NCBI RefSeq assembly: GCF_900105535.1
Contig: NZ_LT629779.1
Span: 3,596,001-3,660,000 of the forward strand
Reading direction: 5' to 3'
DNA: 64,000 bases
From: Pseudarthrobacter equi
GTDB taxonomy: Bacteria; Actinomycetota; Actinomycetes; Actinomycetales; Micrococcaceae
The notes beneath the pieces were generated by a model. It searched no databases and had not been told where the DNA came from. It was given only the letters and a program-made list of their open reading frames with translations. Position numbers and translations under genes: made by a program. Positions within the stretch are counted from its first letter, which is position 1. Every line of letters begins with the position of its first letter. Shown in pieces: positions 35,476 through 45,045 of the stretch.

Positions 35476-36021
35476 TCAGCCCTGCTTAACGAGGGCAGCC
35501 TCCAGGTTGATCTTTACCTTGTCGCTGACCAGCACTCCCCCGGCTTCCAGCGCGGCGTTCCAGGTCAGGCCGAAGGCTTTGCGGCTGATCTCGGTTTCGG
35601 CGGAGAAACCGGCCCGTGTGGCGCCGAACGGGTCCACGGCCACGCCGGTGAATTCGACTTCCAGTTCCACGGGCTGGGTGACGCCCTTGATGGTGAGGTC
35701 ACCGGTGAGGGTGTAGTCCTCGCCGTCGCCCGTGATGGACGTGCCGCGGAAGGTCATCTCCGGGTACTTTTCGACGTCGAAGAAGTCCGGGCCGCGGACG
35801 TGGCCGTCACGGTTGGCGTCGCCCGAGTCGAAGCTGGCGGTGGCCACTGTGGCGTGCAGGCTGGAGTCCTGCAGGGAGTCGCCCACGCGGGCTTCGGCCT
35901 CGGCCTGGGTGAAGCGGCCGCGGACCTTGCTGATGCCTGCGTGCCGGACACTGAACCCGATCTCGCTGTGGGACATGTCCAGCGTCCACGTTCCGGGGGT
36001 CAGTTCCTGGGGAAGAGTCAT
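35476..36021 (-). CDS. YceI-family protein
   Basis: YceI proteins are lipocalin-like barrels that bind isoprenoid or amphiphilic ligands. The 181-residue product shows the family pattern: GTWTLDMSHSEIGFSVRHAGISKVRGRF, FFDVEKYPEMTFRG, GDLTIKGVTQPVELEVEF. There is no signal peptide, so it is cytoplasmic. GAGGAG precedes ATG 36021. It stands alone. Confidence 0.9.
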   Translation of the reverse strand: MTLPQELTPGTWTLDMSHSEIGFSVRHAGISKVRGRFTQAEAEARVGDSLQDSSLHATVATASFDSGDANRDGHVRGPDFFDVEKYPEMTFRGTSITGDGEDYTLTGDLTIKGVTQPVELEVEFTGVAVDPFGATRAGFSAETEISRKAFGLTWNAALEAGGVLVSDKVKINLEAALVKQG

Positions 36022-36148
36022 GGTCTATCTCCTCTTGCTCGAAGGTCTGCGGGCACGGGCAGCCCGCCGCCGGCGTGTGCCGTCGTGGCCAGCCTATTCC
36101 CCGGAGCGTCGCCTGGGCAGGGCCGATGGGCCATAGTTCATCTGCCGG

Positions 36149-37384
36149 CTACCGGGCAGTCACCAGTTCACGCGCCTTCCCGGCGGCAGGCTTGGGCACA
36201 GGACGTACGACGGCGGGCTCCAGCCTTTGGTTCGCCCACCGGCGGATGGGTGCCTCCACCAGCCGCGAGGACGCGAACGCCACCGCCACGGTGAGGACGG
36301 CCGCGAGGGCGACGCGAATGGACAGCGACGGGACGAGGGGCAGCAGCAGGAGGTAGACGGGAATGTGCCAGAGGTACATGCCGTAAGAGAGTTCGCGGCC
36401 CGGCCAGGCGAGCCAGGGGTGGCTGAGGACCCGGCCCAGGAAGCCGGCCGGCTGCAGGACCAGTGAGCCGATCAGCACCGCTGCCAGCATCGACAGGGTG
36501 GTGGGCCCCGCGGTCCAGAACACGGTGAACCAGGTGCCGGGTGTGTCCGGTTCCTTGAGCAGGAACAGCGCTGCCACCAGCACGGTGCCCGCCACCGGGG
36601 CACCCCAGCGTGCCACGGATACCAGGGAGGCGTGCACACGGGAGCCGTTGCGGACGGCGGTGAACAGCAGCGCGAGGGCGCAGCCGATCAACAGTTCGTC
36701 AGCCCGGGTGTCCGGACCGTTGTAGAGGCGGTTCAGCGGCGCGCCGGACATCACCAGGGCGAAGCGCTCCAGCATGAAGGCAACGGCCAGTCCGGCCGTG
36801 GCCCATGCGGCGGTCCGCAGTTTGCAGTACCGCAACATGACCAGCAGGAGGACCGGCCACACCAGGTAGAACTGCTCCTCGACCGCCAGCGTCCAAGTGG
36901 GGCCGAGCGTCTCGCCGGCAATCGAGTTTCCGAAGGCGCCCACGTGCGCGAAGTTCATCACGTAGGCGACGGCGGGGAGGATGAATCCCGCCTGGCCGCC
37001 CCAGCCCGAGGCCGGGAAAACGAAGCCCACGACGGCGATCACCGCACACAGCGCCAGCAGCGCCGGCCACAGCCGGGCCAGCCGCTTGGCGTAGAAAATG
37101 CCCATGCGGACACGGCCCGTCGCGAGCCGTTCCTTCATGATCAGCAGCGTGATGACGAAGCCGCTGAGGGTGAAGAAAACGTCCACGCCGATGAAGCCGC
37201 CCGGCATCTGGGCGGTGAGGGTATGGAAGAAGAACACCCCCACAACGGCCACCGTACGCAGGCCGTCCAGGGAGTGCTTCCGCCCTGAGATGATGCCTGT
37301 TTGGTGCCCTGCTTGGCGCCCAGTTTTGTGCGCTGAGGGGCGCTCCGGAACCGACAAATTTCCACTGCTTGACCTAAGAACCAC
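36149..37384 (-). CDS. acyltransferase 3 family membrane protein
   Basis: The 411-residue protein belongs to the OafA/YrhL group that O-acylates surface glycans. It has about ten membrane helices, the N-terminal HSLDGLRTVAVVGVFFFH motif with catalytic His in FFFHTL, GVDVFFTLSGFVIT, and a conserved WTLAVEEQFYLVWP. There is no C-terminal SGNH domain. The start appears to be GTG 37384, in an AT-rich region with TATATAA upstream. It lies downstream of the subtilase, separated by a small hairpin. Confidence 0.85.
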   Translation of the reverse strand: MVLRSSSGNLSVPERPSAHKTGRQAGHQTGIISGRKHSLDGLRTVAVVGVFFFHTLTAQMPGGFIGVDVFFTLSGFVITLLIMKERLATGRVRMGIFYAKRLARLWPALLALCAVIAVVGFVFPASGWGGQAGFILPAVAYVMNFAHVGAFGNSIAGETLGPTWTLAVEEQFYLVWPVLLLVMLRYCKLRTAAWATAGLAVAFMLERFALVMSGAPLNRLYNGPDTRADELLIGCALALLFTAVRNGSRVHASLVSVARWGAPVAGTVLVAALFLLKEPDTPGTWFTVFWTAGPTTLSMLAAVLIGSLVLQPAGFLGRVLSHPWLAWPGRELSYGMYLWHIPVYLLLLPLVPSLSIRVALAAVLTVAVAFASSRLVEAPIRRWANQRLEPAVVRPVPKPAAGKARELVTAR

Positions 37385-37423
37385 TAAGCAAGCATATATA
37401 ACGTTTCGGTAACTAGGCTAAAC

Positions 37424-37443
37424 GGAGGCTGGGAAAAGCCTCC
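37424..37443 (-). terminator. small hairpin after subtilase gene
   Basis: GGAGGC pairs with GCCTCC around TTTTCCCA on the minus strand and is followed by GTTTAG. It is a weak terminator between the subtilase and acyltransferase genes. Confidence 0.45.
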
Positions 37444-37448
37444 ATGGA

Positions 37449-40274
37449 TCACCCCGGAAGGAAGTATCCGGAGACGTCCGCGATCAGGTGCGTGATCCCC
37501 GCCGAGCGGTTGAACAGTGCCACGCCTCCGTGCTGGAAGATCGGGGTGGTTACCGAGTTCGCAACGATCTGGCCCCTATCGAAGTTGACGCTGGAGATGT
37601 CCGGACGGGTTGCCCCCACCGGGAAGGCGGTGACGAAACCATTTGACGTCGCCTGGGCCACGGTGAGGTTCATTACGATCGCGGTGGCACCTGCGGGAAT
37701 GCCGTGTTCCCGGGCAGCCTGGAAGGACGTTGTGTCATCCGGCGCGAGCGGGTAAAACAAGCGGGTGTCCAGGAAGCGCGTCGGGGCGGCCAGCGGCTGG
37801 AAGGTACCGCCCGCCGTCGGGGTTCCGGATAGGTAATAGCCGGAGACGTCCGCGATCAGGTGGGTGGCACCGTTGGAGCGGTTGTAGAGCATCACCTTCC
37901 CATCCGGTCCCACCGGAACGGTCACGGAGTTGGGGATGATCTGCCCGGCGGCAAAGTTTATGTTGGAGGCGTCCGGCCTGTTGACCCCCGTGGGATACGC
38001 GGTGACGAAGCCGTTGGACTTTGCTTCCGCGACTGTCAGGTTCAGTACGACGGCCGAGACAGTTTCCGGCAAGCCGTTGGCTCCTGCCACCTGGAAGGCC
38101 CGGGCGGTATCGGGTGCGACGGCGGTGCCGCTGCGGGTATCCAGGAACCGCTTGGGTTCTATCGACTTGAAGGCTCCCGGCGCTGTCACCTCGCCCTCAC
38201 GGTAGTAGCCAGAGATATCAGCCAGGAGGTGCGTGGCTCCGGCGGACCTGTTGAAGAGCGTCACCTTTCCGTCGGCGCCCACGGGCACGGTGACGGAGTT
38301 GGCCACGATCTGGCCCTTGTCGAAGTTCAGGTTGGATGCGTCCGGACGCGCGGTCCCGGAGGCATAGGCGGTTACGAAGCCGAAGGACCGGGCTTCAGCC
38401 ACCGTCAGGTTGAAGACCACTGCGGAAACCTTGGCAGGAATACTGTTACGTCCTGCCACCTGGAAGGAGACGGTGGAATCCTTGGCCACTATGGAGCTGG
38501 TCCGGGTATCCAGAGCCCGGAACGGGGTGACGGTGATCAGCGATCCGGCAACCGGTGCAGAGGTGGTGGCGTAGGTGTGGGACCACTGGATATTGGCACC
38601 GGCCATCAGCGTATAGCCAGGGATCGACCGGGCGAACACGTTAACAGTTCCTGACCCTGTGTGGATGCCGGCGGGGAAGACTGACCCGGCGAAACCGACA
38701 TACTCTACGCCCTGCACTTCCGGCACCGTCAAGGTGTCATCGGCAGTGCCATCCTTGTCAGAGAATGTCACCGCGGCCGGGATGACCGTATTCGCCGGCA
38801 GGTCTTGGTTCGTCAAGGCCAGGGCCTTGGCGGCATCAACCAGGCCGGCACCGCAGCCTTCGGGGCAGGCGACCGGTAGCGGCCGGGCCGTGGCTTTGAG
38901 TCGGGCTTCCACCATGTCCGGGGTGTAGGTGCTGCCCACTTCAGATATGAGCATGGCCGCGATGGCGGAGACGTGCGGGGCGGCCATGGAGGTGCCCTGC
39001 AGGAGTTCGTAGGCTTCTCCCTCGGGCACGGTGGAGCCGAAGTTTGAGGTGGAGACGATACCGGTCCAGGGGTTCTCGTTGGTCATGTTGCTGCCGCCGG
39101 GAGCGGTGATGTCCACGGCGGACCCGTAGTTGGAGTAGTCCGCGCGGGCGCCGTCGAGTCCGGAAGCAGCCACTGTGATGACATTCTGGCAGTTGGCCGG
39201 GCTGATTTCCGATGCCGGGTGGCCGGAGTTCCCGGCTGCTACCACCACTGCGGTGCCGGCATTTTGAGCGAAATTGATGGCGTTCTGTTCGGTAACGGAA
39301 CAGTCCGAGACTCCGCCGAGGCTGAGGTTGACTACGTGGGCGCGTCTCGGGTTGGCGGGTACTCCGGACACGGTGCCGCCGGCGGCCCAGATGATGGAGT
39401 CCGCCACGTCCGAGATATAGCCTCCGCAGGGACCGATGGCGCGGATGGGGAGGATCTTGGCGGCGGGTGCAGCACCGATGATGCCGTTGCTGTTATTGCC
39501 GACGGCGGCGATGGTTCCTGCCACGTGGGTGCCATGCCAGGATGAGCGCGACGCCGGGAGGCCCGGTTCGCACTGGTTGTCCGTGGACCAGTCGCCCTGG
39601 TCCTGAGGGTTGGGGTCACGCCCGTCGCCGTCCCGGGCCCAGTCCGGGTTGGACAGCATGTCGTAGCCGGCAAGGACGTTCGCAGTCAGGTCCGAGTGAT
39701 AGGTGATGCCACTGTCCACCACGGCGACTACGGCGCCTTCGCCGCGGTTGTAGTCCCAGGCGCCGGGTATGCGAATGCCGGCGGTCTCGTCCCACAGGCT
39801 CCACTGGGATACATAGCCGGGGTCGTTGGGGGCAGTAGCGGTTGCCTGAACGATAGTGTCAGGTTCCGCGTAGGCCACGTCGGGGCTGGAGCGCAGTGCC
39901 GCAAGGAAGGTATCAGCGTCGGCACCCTGGAGTGACTTGCCAGTTTTCACCACCTGCGCGCCGGTCGCAGTGGCCCGGACGTACTGGGCGGCGGTGCCCA
40001 CTCGGCCTGCGGCTGACCGTGCGGCCTGGGCCGTCACAGCTGCTTCGGAGGCAATGTTGCCGCGGCTCTTGAGCCCCACGATGAACTGGTCCGTGGGGAC
40101 CTGGGCTGAAGCGGACTGGGGGCTCGCGTCCCGGAGTGGCAGCTCGGCAGCCGCGGCTGGCTTGGAGGGCTGTGGTGGCTCGGTGGCCTGGGCGGGAAGG
40201 GCCGTCAGGGCAGCACCGGCAAGTACGGTGACCAGCGTGAGGGCAGCGGCAGCGAAGGGCCGGGGGTTGAACAT
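37449..40274 (-). CDS. secreted subtilisin-like protease with three C-terminal repeats
   Basis: The 941-residue S8 protease has a signal peptide ending near PAQATEP, an inhibitor-type propeptide (about 60-142) and a catalytic domain with Asp187 (VVDSGI), His247 (HGTHVAGT) and Ser428 (GTSMAAPH). Residues 580-940 hold three repeats of about 120 residues, each with FRALDTR or RFLDTR, GFVTAY, RPDASN, NSVTVPVG and LIADVSGYY. This repeat type is common in actinobacterial secreted enzymes and probably binds the envelope. AAGGATG precedes ATG 40274. All catalytic residues are present. Confidence 0.9.
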   Translation of the reverse strand: MFNPRPFAAAALTLVTVLAGAALTALPAQATEPPQPSKPAAAAELPLRDASPQSASAQVPTDQFIVGLKSRGNIASEAAVTAQAARSAAGRVGTAAQYVRATATGAQVVKTGKSLQGADADTFLAALRSSPDVAYAEPDTIVQATATAPNDPGYVSQWSLWDETAGIRIPGAWDYNRGEGAVVAVVDSGITYHSDLTANVLAGYDMLSNPDWARDGDGRDPNPQDQGDWSTDNQCEPGLPASRSSWHGTHVAGTIAAVGNNSNGIIGAAPAAKILPIRAIGPCGGYISDVADSIIWAAGGTVSGVPANPRRAHVVNLSLGGVSDCSVTEQNAINFAQNAGTAVVVAAGNSGHPASEISPANCQNVITVAASGLDGARADYSNYGSAVDITAPGGSNMTNENPWTGIVSTSNFGSTVPEGEAYELLQGTSMAAPHVSAIAAMLISEVGSTYTPDMVEARLKATARPLPVACPEGCGAGLVDAAKALALTNQDLPANTVIPAAVTFSDKDGTADDTLTVPEVQGVEYVGFAGSVFPAGIHTGSGTVNVFARSIPGYTLMAGANIQWSHTYATTSAPVAGSLITVTPFRALDTRTSSIVAKDSTVSFQVAGRNSIPAKVSAVVFNLTVAEARSFGFVTAYASGTARPDASNLNFDKGQIVANSVTVPVGADGKVTLFNRSAGATHLLADISGYYREGEVTAPGAFKSIEPKRFLDTRSGTAVAPDTARAFQVAGANGLPETVSAVVLNLTVAEAKSNGFVTAYPTGVNRPDASNINFAAGQIIPNSVTVPVGPDGKVMLYNRSNGATHLIADVSGYYLSGTPTAGGTFQPLAAPTRFLDTRLFYPLAPDDTTSFQAAREHGIPAGATAIVMNLTVAQATSNGFVTAFPVGATRPDISSVNFDRGQIVANSVTTPIFQHGGVALFNRSAGITHLIADVSGYFLPG

Positions 40275-40432
40275 GGGCGGGCATCCTTGAGACGGGCGCG
40301 GGCCACGAACAAGGGGCCTGGCGCGGACAGCCGGGAATCACCAGCTGACCCCCGCCCTGATTATAGCCATCGAGTTGACTATTCGGAGGACATTACGGAA
40401 CGGACCCTTGGGATTTCCCGGACTGTCGCCGG

Positions 40433-40633
40433 CTACCGGCTCACGGTGTGCAGGCGGTCCCGCGCCGCGTGCTCCACCAGGATGGGCACGAAGTCCCGCA
40501 CCCTTCCCCGGTCCAGTGACCGGTGCTCCTCCTGGACCACGTCCTCGATCACGTGCCGGGACACGTCCGGGTGCCGTTCGGCAAGCCGGTCCACTACCGC
40601 GGACAGTGCCCGCGCCTCTTCGCTGACGCCCAT
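40433..40633 (-). CDS. small three-helix-bundle type protein
   Basis: From ATG 40633 the product has 66 residues; ATG 40651 is an alternative. The sequence EEARALSAVVDRLAERHPDV...DVVQEEHRSL resembles small actinobacterial proteins annotated as three-helix bundle dimerisation domains, often fused to or near regulators. It is predicted all-helical and soluble. No clear Shine-Dalgarno is seen. Function unknown. Confidence 0.6.
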   Translation of the reverse strand: MGVSEEARALSAVVDRLAERHPDVSRHVIEDVVQEEHRSLDRGRVRDFVPILVEHAARDRLHTVSR

Positions 40634-40754
40634 CGGCACAGGATCCGGCATCGGCAGCGGCGGTTCAAGACTTGACTTATTCCGGCGCCTCCAACCAAAA
40701 AAGGTTCGACGGCAGCCCATATCTGACAGGCCAAATGGACGGCATACTGGCCTG

Positions 40755-41996
40755 ATGACCAACGCGGCGAAAGTACTGGCAGGCCTTGAGGCAGAGCTTG
40801 GCTGGGTCCGGGACACGTACCGGGACCTGCACCGCCAGCCCGAGTTGAGCCTTGAGGAGCACCGGACCGCCCGGCTGGTGGAGGACAAACTGGCCGGGTT
40901 CGGTTACCGCGTGGTCCGCCTCGGAGGCACCGGCGTCGTGGGTGTCCTGGCGAACGGCGACGGGCCCACCGTTCTGGCGCGGGCGGACATGGATGCGCTT
41001 CCGGTCACCGAGGCCACCGGACTTTCCTACGCGTCCGAGGTCACGGGCGTCATGCATGCCTGCGGACACGACGTGCATGTCAGTACGCTTCTGGGTGCCG
41101 CCAAACTGATGGCGGACGGCCGCGGCGCGTGGTCCGGCACCTACATCGCGCTCTTCCAGCCGGCCGAGGAGGTCGGCGCCGGGTCCAAGGCAATGGTCGA
41201 CGACGGCCTGGCCGCCAAGGTGCCGCGGCCCGACGTCGCGCTTGCCCAGCATGTGATGCCCGCCCCGGCGGGGACCGTCTCAACCACAGCCGGGCCGGTG
41301 CTCTCCGCCGGCGACTCCCTCAGGATCACTGTGTACGGCAAAGGCGCCCACGGGTCCATGCCGCACATGGCCGTTGACCCCGTGGTGCTGGCGGCATCCA
41401 TCGTGCTGCGGCTGCAGACTGTGGTGTCGCGGGAGATCCGGCCTGGCGAGTTCGCCGTCCTGACCATCGGGGCGCTGAACGCCGGAACCAAGTCCAACAT
41501 CATCCCGGACCGGGCCGAACTGCTCCTCAACATCCGCACCTACGATCCCCAGGTGCGGTCCACAATGCTGGCGGCCATTGAGCGGATCGTCAAAGGGGAA
41601 TGCCTCTCAGCGGAGTCCCCGCGCGAGCCGGACTTCGAGTTTTACGACCAGTTCCCGCTGACGGCCAACGATGCCGCCGTGACGGAACAGGTGACCGCCG
41701 CCTTCACATCCCATTTTGGCCCCGCTGCGGTGGGCCACGCGCAGCCCCAGACCGCGTCCGAGGACTTCAGCCACATCCCGGATGCATTCGGGGTGCCCTA
41801 CACGTTCTGGCTGTTGGGCGGCGTGGACCCGGCAACGTACAGGGCCGCCGAGAGCCAGGGAACCGTCAGCCGCGACATCCCGGGCAACCACTCCCCGTTC
41901 TTCGCCCCGGTGCTGGACCCCACCCTGTCCATGGGAGTCCAGGCCCACGTGGTGGCGGCACTTTCGTGGCTTGCCCCGGACACCACCCGCCCGTGA
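40755..41996 (+). CDS. M20-family amidohydrolase
   Basis: The 413-residue enzyme hydrolyses an N-acyl amino acid or similar amide with a metal centre. Motifs are ARADMDALPV, MHACGHDVHVS, QPAEEVGAG and a dimerisation lobe (GAHGSMPHMAVDP), with the last His ligand in SPFFAP-type region GNHSPFF. It fits the hippurate hydrolase/IAA-amino acid hydrolase subgroup. It stands alone, divergent from the three-helix protein. Confidence 0.88.
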   Translation: MTNAAKVLAGLEAELGWVRDTYRDLHRQPELSLEEHRTARLVEDKLAGFGYRVVRLGGTGVVGVLANGDGPTVLARADMDALPVTEATGLSYASEVTGVMHACGHDVHVSTLLGAAKLMADGRGAWSGTYIALFQPAEEVGAGSKAMVDDGLAAKVPRPDVALAQHVMPAPAGTVSTTAGPVLSAGDSLRITVYGKGAHGSMPHMAVDPVVLAASIVLRLQTVVSREIRPGEFAVLTIGALNAGTKSNIIPDRAELLLNIRTYDPQVRSTMLAAIERIVKGECLSAESPREPDFEFYDQFPLTANDAAVTEQVTAAFTSHFGPAAVGHAQPQTASEDFSHIPDAFGVPYTFWLLGGVDPATYRAAESQGTVSRDIPGNHSPFFAPVLDPTLSMGVQAHVVAALSWLAPDTTRP

Positions 41997-42338
41997 CCGC
42001 CCGCCCCCGGCACATTCGCAGGCTGACCACTCAAATGACCGTCCCCGGCAAAGTTCCCGGCCCAACCAGTCTTGAGGAATTCTTGACCCTAATTGGCGCA
42101 GATGTTGAGCCGGTTCCCGCACAGTTTTGAGTGAAGGATGGGAATGCATGGGGGTGCACCTGGGAACTGAGGCCCAGTCAGCCCATTCCTGCAGTCGGCG
42201 TAGAACCCGATGGTCTCGATCGCTTGGCGGCGTCGTCACGGCGCCGCCAGGCGGTCCACAAATTCACAAAGACCGGGGCCGACGGCGGAGGCGGCGGATC
42301 AGCGTCGATCCGCAAATAGCTGTCGGCCCCCACACTTC
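41997..42338. other. intergenic region without a supported gene
   Basis: About 340 bases between convergent genes. Short open frames on both strands have no Shine-Dalgarno or recognisable product. It may hold remnants of a lost gene, but I cannot identify one. Confidence 0.4.
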
Positions 42339-43226
42339 TTAATCCACCAGCGCTGCCCAGGACTCCAGGAACTTGTCCGCAATGTAGGCGTGCCCGGCGG
42401 TGTTCGGGTGCGCACCGTCGGCATCGAATCCCGGGCTGTTCGCGGTGGTGAACCAGCGGCCCTCCACGGCGTCGATGAACGGGGCATTCGCTGCCTCGGC
42501 ACCGGCACGGACGGCGGTGTTCACGTCCCGCAGGTCCTCCCCCAGCGGCTGCGGCGCCGACGGCCCAAGCACCACTACCTGCACCCCGGGCCAGAACCGA
42601 CGTGCCGCCTCGATGGTCTGGCGGGTTGCGGCCGTGATCTCACCGGCGTCAGTGATCTGGGCATCGTTCTGCCCACCCTGGAGAATCAGCAGGTTGGGGA
42701 CGAAGGCCGGGTTGTTGGCCGCGGTCTGCCGCAGCCGGACTTCGTATTCGCCGCCCTGGTCATCCCGGGCACCGCCACCCCAGGCGAACCCGGTCCCGCC
42801 GCGGCCGTCGATGTTCGTGGGGTACCCCAGCGACCCCGCCACGAGGTTCGCCCAGCTCTCGTCCGGCTGGTCGGCGCCGTCGCCGGCCGTGTAGGAGTCC
42901 CCCATGATCAGGAGAACAGGCTTCTCGGGCAGCTCGATCTTCGCCGGCCGGCCCGTTGAGGTGGCCGAAGGTGTGGGAGCAGCCGAAGCCAGGGCCGGGG
43001 AGGCAGCCGGCGTACCGGTGGCCGATGCCGCAGGGGTGCTCGCCGCCGCCACGGGGGCGGTCCCGCCCGGGTCCCGCGGGCCCATGAGGGCGAGCGCGGC
43101 CACCCCGAAAGCCGCAACCGCCAGCACCAAAAGTGCCGCGTACTTGATCCACTCCCCCGCAGGCGCGCCCGGGCGCCGACCGTTTCCCCTCACCCGCAAA
43201 ATCTTACTTGCCGGCACGCGCCGCAA
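42339..43226 (-). CDS. membrane-anchored SGNH/GDSL hydrolase
   Basis: The product has a basic N-terminus, one membrane segment (about 28-48), an Ala/Thr/Pro-rich stalk (50-95) and an SGNH domain. Catalytic Ser is in MGDSYTAGDG, the oxyanion Gly/Asn in LQGGQND, and Asp/His in DGAHPNTAGH. It likely removes acyl groups from a surface glycan. The start is uncertain (TTG 43226, GTG 43217 or GTG 43193). It is convergent with the M20 gene. Confidence 0.82.
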   Translation of the reverse strand: MRRVPASKILRVRGNGRRPGAPAGEWIKYAALLVLAVAAFGVAALALMGPRDPGGTAPVAAASTPAASATGTPAASPALASAAPTPSATSTGRPAKIELPEKPVLLIMGDSYTAGDGADQPDESWANLVAGSLGYPTNIDGRGGTGFAWGGGARDDQGGEYEVRLRQTAANNPAFVPNLLILQGGQNDAQITDAGEITAATRQTIEAARRFWPGVQVVVLGPSAPQPLGEDLRDVNTAVRAGAEAANAPFIDAVEGRWFTTANSPGFDADGAHPNTAGHAYIADKFLESWAALVD

Positions 43227-43258
43227 TAGCGCTTAAGACGACGCCCCGCACAGGAAAG

Positions 43259-43293
43259 ACGTACGACGGCGGCGCGCGGCCGCCGTCGTACGT
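43259..43293. terminator. GTACGACGGCGGC-type palindrome, copy 1
   Basis: A 15-bp arm ACGTACGACGGCGGC pairs perfectly with GCCGCCGTCGTACGT around GCGCG. It lies just after the ABC permease gene. The same 35 bases occur at 45903-45937. It is probably a terminator for the ABC operon. Confidence 0.7.
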
Positions 43294-43326
43294 CCTGCTC
43301 TTGCGGTGGTCCAGGGCGCTCCGGAC

Positions 43327-44067
43327 TCAGGCGGGCATCCTGCGCAGGGTGAGGTAGGAACCGACGGCGAGCAGCCCGGTGACCGGGATGGCCCACAGCG
43401 TCAGGCCCAGGGCTCCGGTGTCCGTGAACCACTGGCCCACTGCCGGCCAGGCCTGCTGGAACGTGACCAGCGCGATGGACCCGACCAGTGTGAGGCCCAG
43501 CGCCAGCAGGACGATGGTGAGCCCCAGGGCGCCGAACCGCTTGAAGATGGTGGCGAACCAGAAGCCGATAGTGAAGAAGAACATGGTGGCCGTGAAGTAG
43601 GTCAGTGCGGCGGCGAACGGCCCTGACGCCCATACCCAGTCCAGGTAGGCGAAGTATCCGTTGATGCCGTAGCCGCCGGTGGCCTGCTCGAACAGGCCCA
43701 GCAGCACGAACACCAGGGACATGCCCAGCCCGCTGACCGCCGCCGCCGCGAGGGAGCCCAGGAAGAACTCGCGCCGCGTGAGGCTCATGGCCTGGGAGAA
43801 CGGGAAGGTCATGGTCATGGCCTGGATGCCGATGGCGAGGAAGTACCACAGGGGTGCCTGCGAACCGCCGCCGGCTTTGACCTCGGTGACGCCGGCGCCG
43901 CCGATGATCCAGAAGATCATCATGGACAGGACCCACGAGCCGCCCAGCACCAGCGCCGGCACCCAGATGAACGTCTGGGTGTTGACGAACTGCAGCCGGA
44001 CAACGTTGAGCATGCGGTTGCGCGGCACCTGGTGTTGCAGTGCTGCGCCGGGATCAAGGGTTGTCAT
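43327..44067 (-). CDS. ABC transporter permease
   Basis: The 246-residue protein has six membrane segments and no large soluble part. It overlaps the ATP-binding gene by ATGA, so it is the membrane half of this exporter. The GntR-ATPase-permease order matches the YtrA-type operons of Gram-positive bacteria, which are often induced by cell-wall antibiotics. The substrate is not known. Confidence 0.8.
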   Translation of the reverse strand: MTTLDPGAALQHQVPRNRMLNVVRLQFVNTQTFIWVPALVLGGSWVLSMMIFWIIGGAGVTEVKAGGGSQAPLWYFLAIGIQAMTMTFPFSQAMSLTRREFFLGSLAAAAVSGLGMSLVFVLLGLFEQATGGYGINGYFAYLDWVWASGPFAAALTYFTATMFFFTIGFWFATIFKRFGALGLTIVLLALGLTLVGSIALVTFQQAWPAVGQWFTDTGALGLTLWAIPVTGLLAVGSYLTLRRMPA

Positions 44068-45023
44068 CGCAGGCTTCCTTCCTGGGTATCCGCGCCTGAG
44101 GTGTTCGTGCCAGAGGTGTTGGTGCGGGAGCTGAAGCCGTCCGGGCGCCCGGCTGAGCGATGCTGGGTGAGGCGGACAATGAGTTGCTGCAGTGAGACCG
44201 GCGCCAGTTCGAGGCCGTCGGCAACAACCGCGGCGCGTTCGGCGCCATCCAGGCGGCCCAGGAAGGTCACGGATGCCACGCGGCCCAGGCCTTCGCGGTG
44301 GATGACTTCCCGGCCGTTCACCACCCGCTCCACAGCGGCGGCGTCGCCCACCACGTTGGTGGCGAGGGCGCGGGCGTCATCGGCCGATTCGTCCATGATG
44401 ATGCGGCCGTCGTCGATCAGGAGCACCCGTTCGATCAGGTTGGATACTTCGTCGATGAGGTGGCTGGAGAGCAGGATGGTCCGCGGGACTTCGGCGTAGT
44501 CTGCCAGCAGCCGGTCGTAGAAGATTTGCCGGGCCACGGCGTCGAGGCCCAGGTACGGTTCGTCGAAGAAGGTGACCTCCGCCCGGGATGCCAGGCCGAT
44601 GATGACCCCTACGGCCGAGAGCTGCCCGCGGGAGAGCTTCTTGATGGTCCGTTTCAGCGGGAGCTGGAAATCGTCAATGAGTTCGTCCGCCAGGCCCTGG
44701 TCCCACCGGGGAAAGAACAGCCGGGCGGCCGCGAAGGCGTGGCGCGGGGTGGCGTCGTCCGGGTATTTCTGGCTTTCCCGGACGAAGCACATGCGGCTGA
44801 GTACCCGGGCGTTCTCGTATGGGTTCTCGCCGAACACGCGCACCTCGCCGCTGGTGGGCAGGTTCTGGGCCGTGAGGATGGACATGGCGGTGGTCTTGCC
44901 GGCGCCGTTGCGTCCCAGCAGGCCGTAGATGGCGTCCTGCTCGATGTCGAAGCTGACACCGTCCAGGGCGAGCGCGTCTTTGTATCGCTTGGTGAGGTTC
45001 CTGACCTGTATTACGGAGTTCAT
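44064..45023 (-). CDS. ABC transporter ATP-binding protein (YtrB-like)
   Basis: The 319-residue ATPase has Walker A GRNGAGKTT, a degenerate signature LSRGQLSAVG, Walker B VTFFDEPYLGLD and the switch His (LLSSHL). A C-terminal extension of about 90 residues ends in a Thr/Ser/Asn-rich stretch. ATG 45023 has AGGAC upstream. It lies between the GntR regulator and the permease. Confidence 0.88.
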   Translation of the reverse strand: MNSVIQVRNLTKRYKDALALDGVSFDIEQDAIYGLLGRNGAGKTTAMSILTAQNLPTSGEVRVFGENPYENARVLSRMCFVRESQKYPDDATPRHAFAAARLFFPRWDQGLADELIDDFQLPLKRTIKKLSRGQLSAVGVIIGLASRAEVTFFDEPYLGLDAVARQIFYDRLLADYAEVPRTILLSSHLIDEVSNLIERVLLIDDGRIIMDESADDARALATNVVGDAAAVERVVNGREVIHREGLGRVASVTFLGRLDGAERAAVVADGLELAPVSLQQLIVRLTQHRSAGRPDGFSSRTNTSGTNTSGADTQEGSLR

Positions 45024-45045
45024 CGCGTCCTTCGATCTGGCAGGT

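Noticed and set aside
42035..42130. A 31-codon frame (MTVPGKVPGPTSLEEF...) considered as a small peptide gene
   Set aside because: Weak ribosome site, no partner genes and no recognisable precursor pattern.
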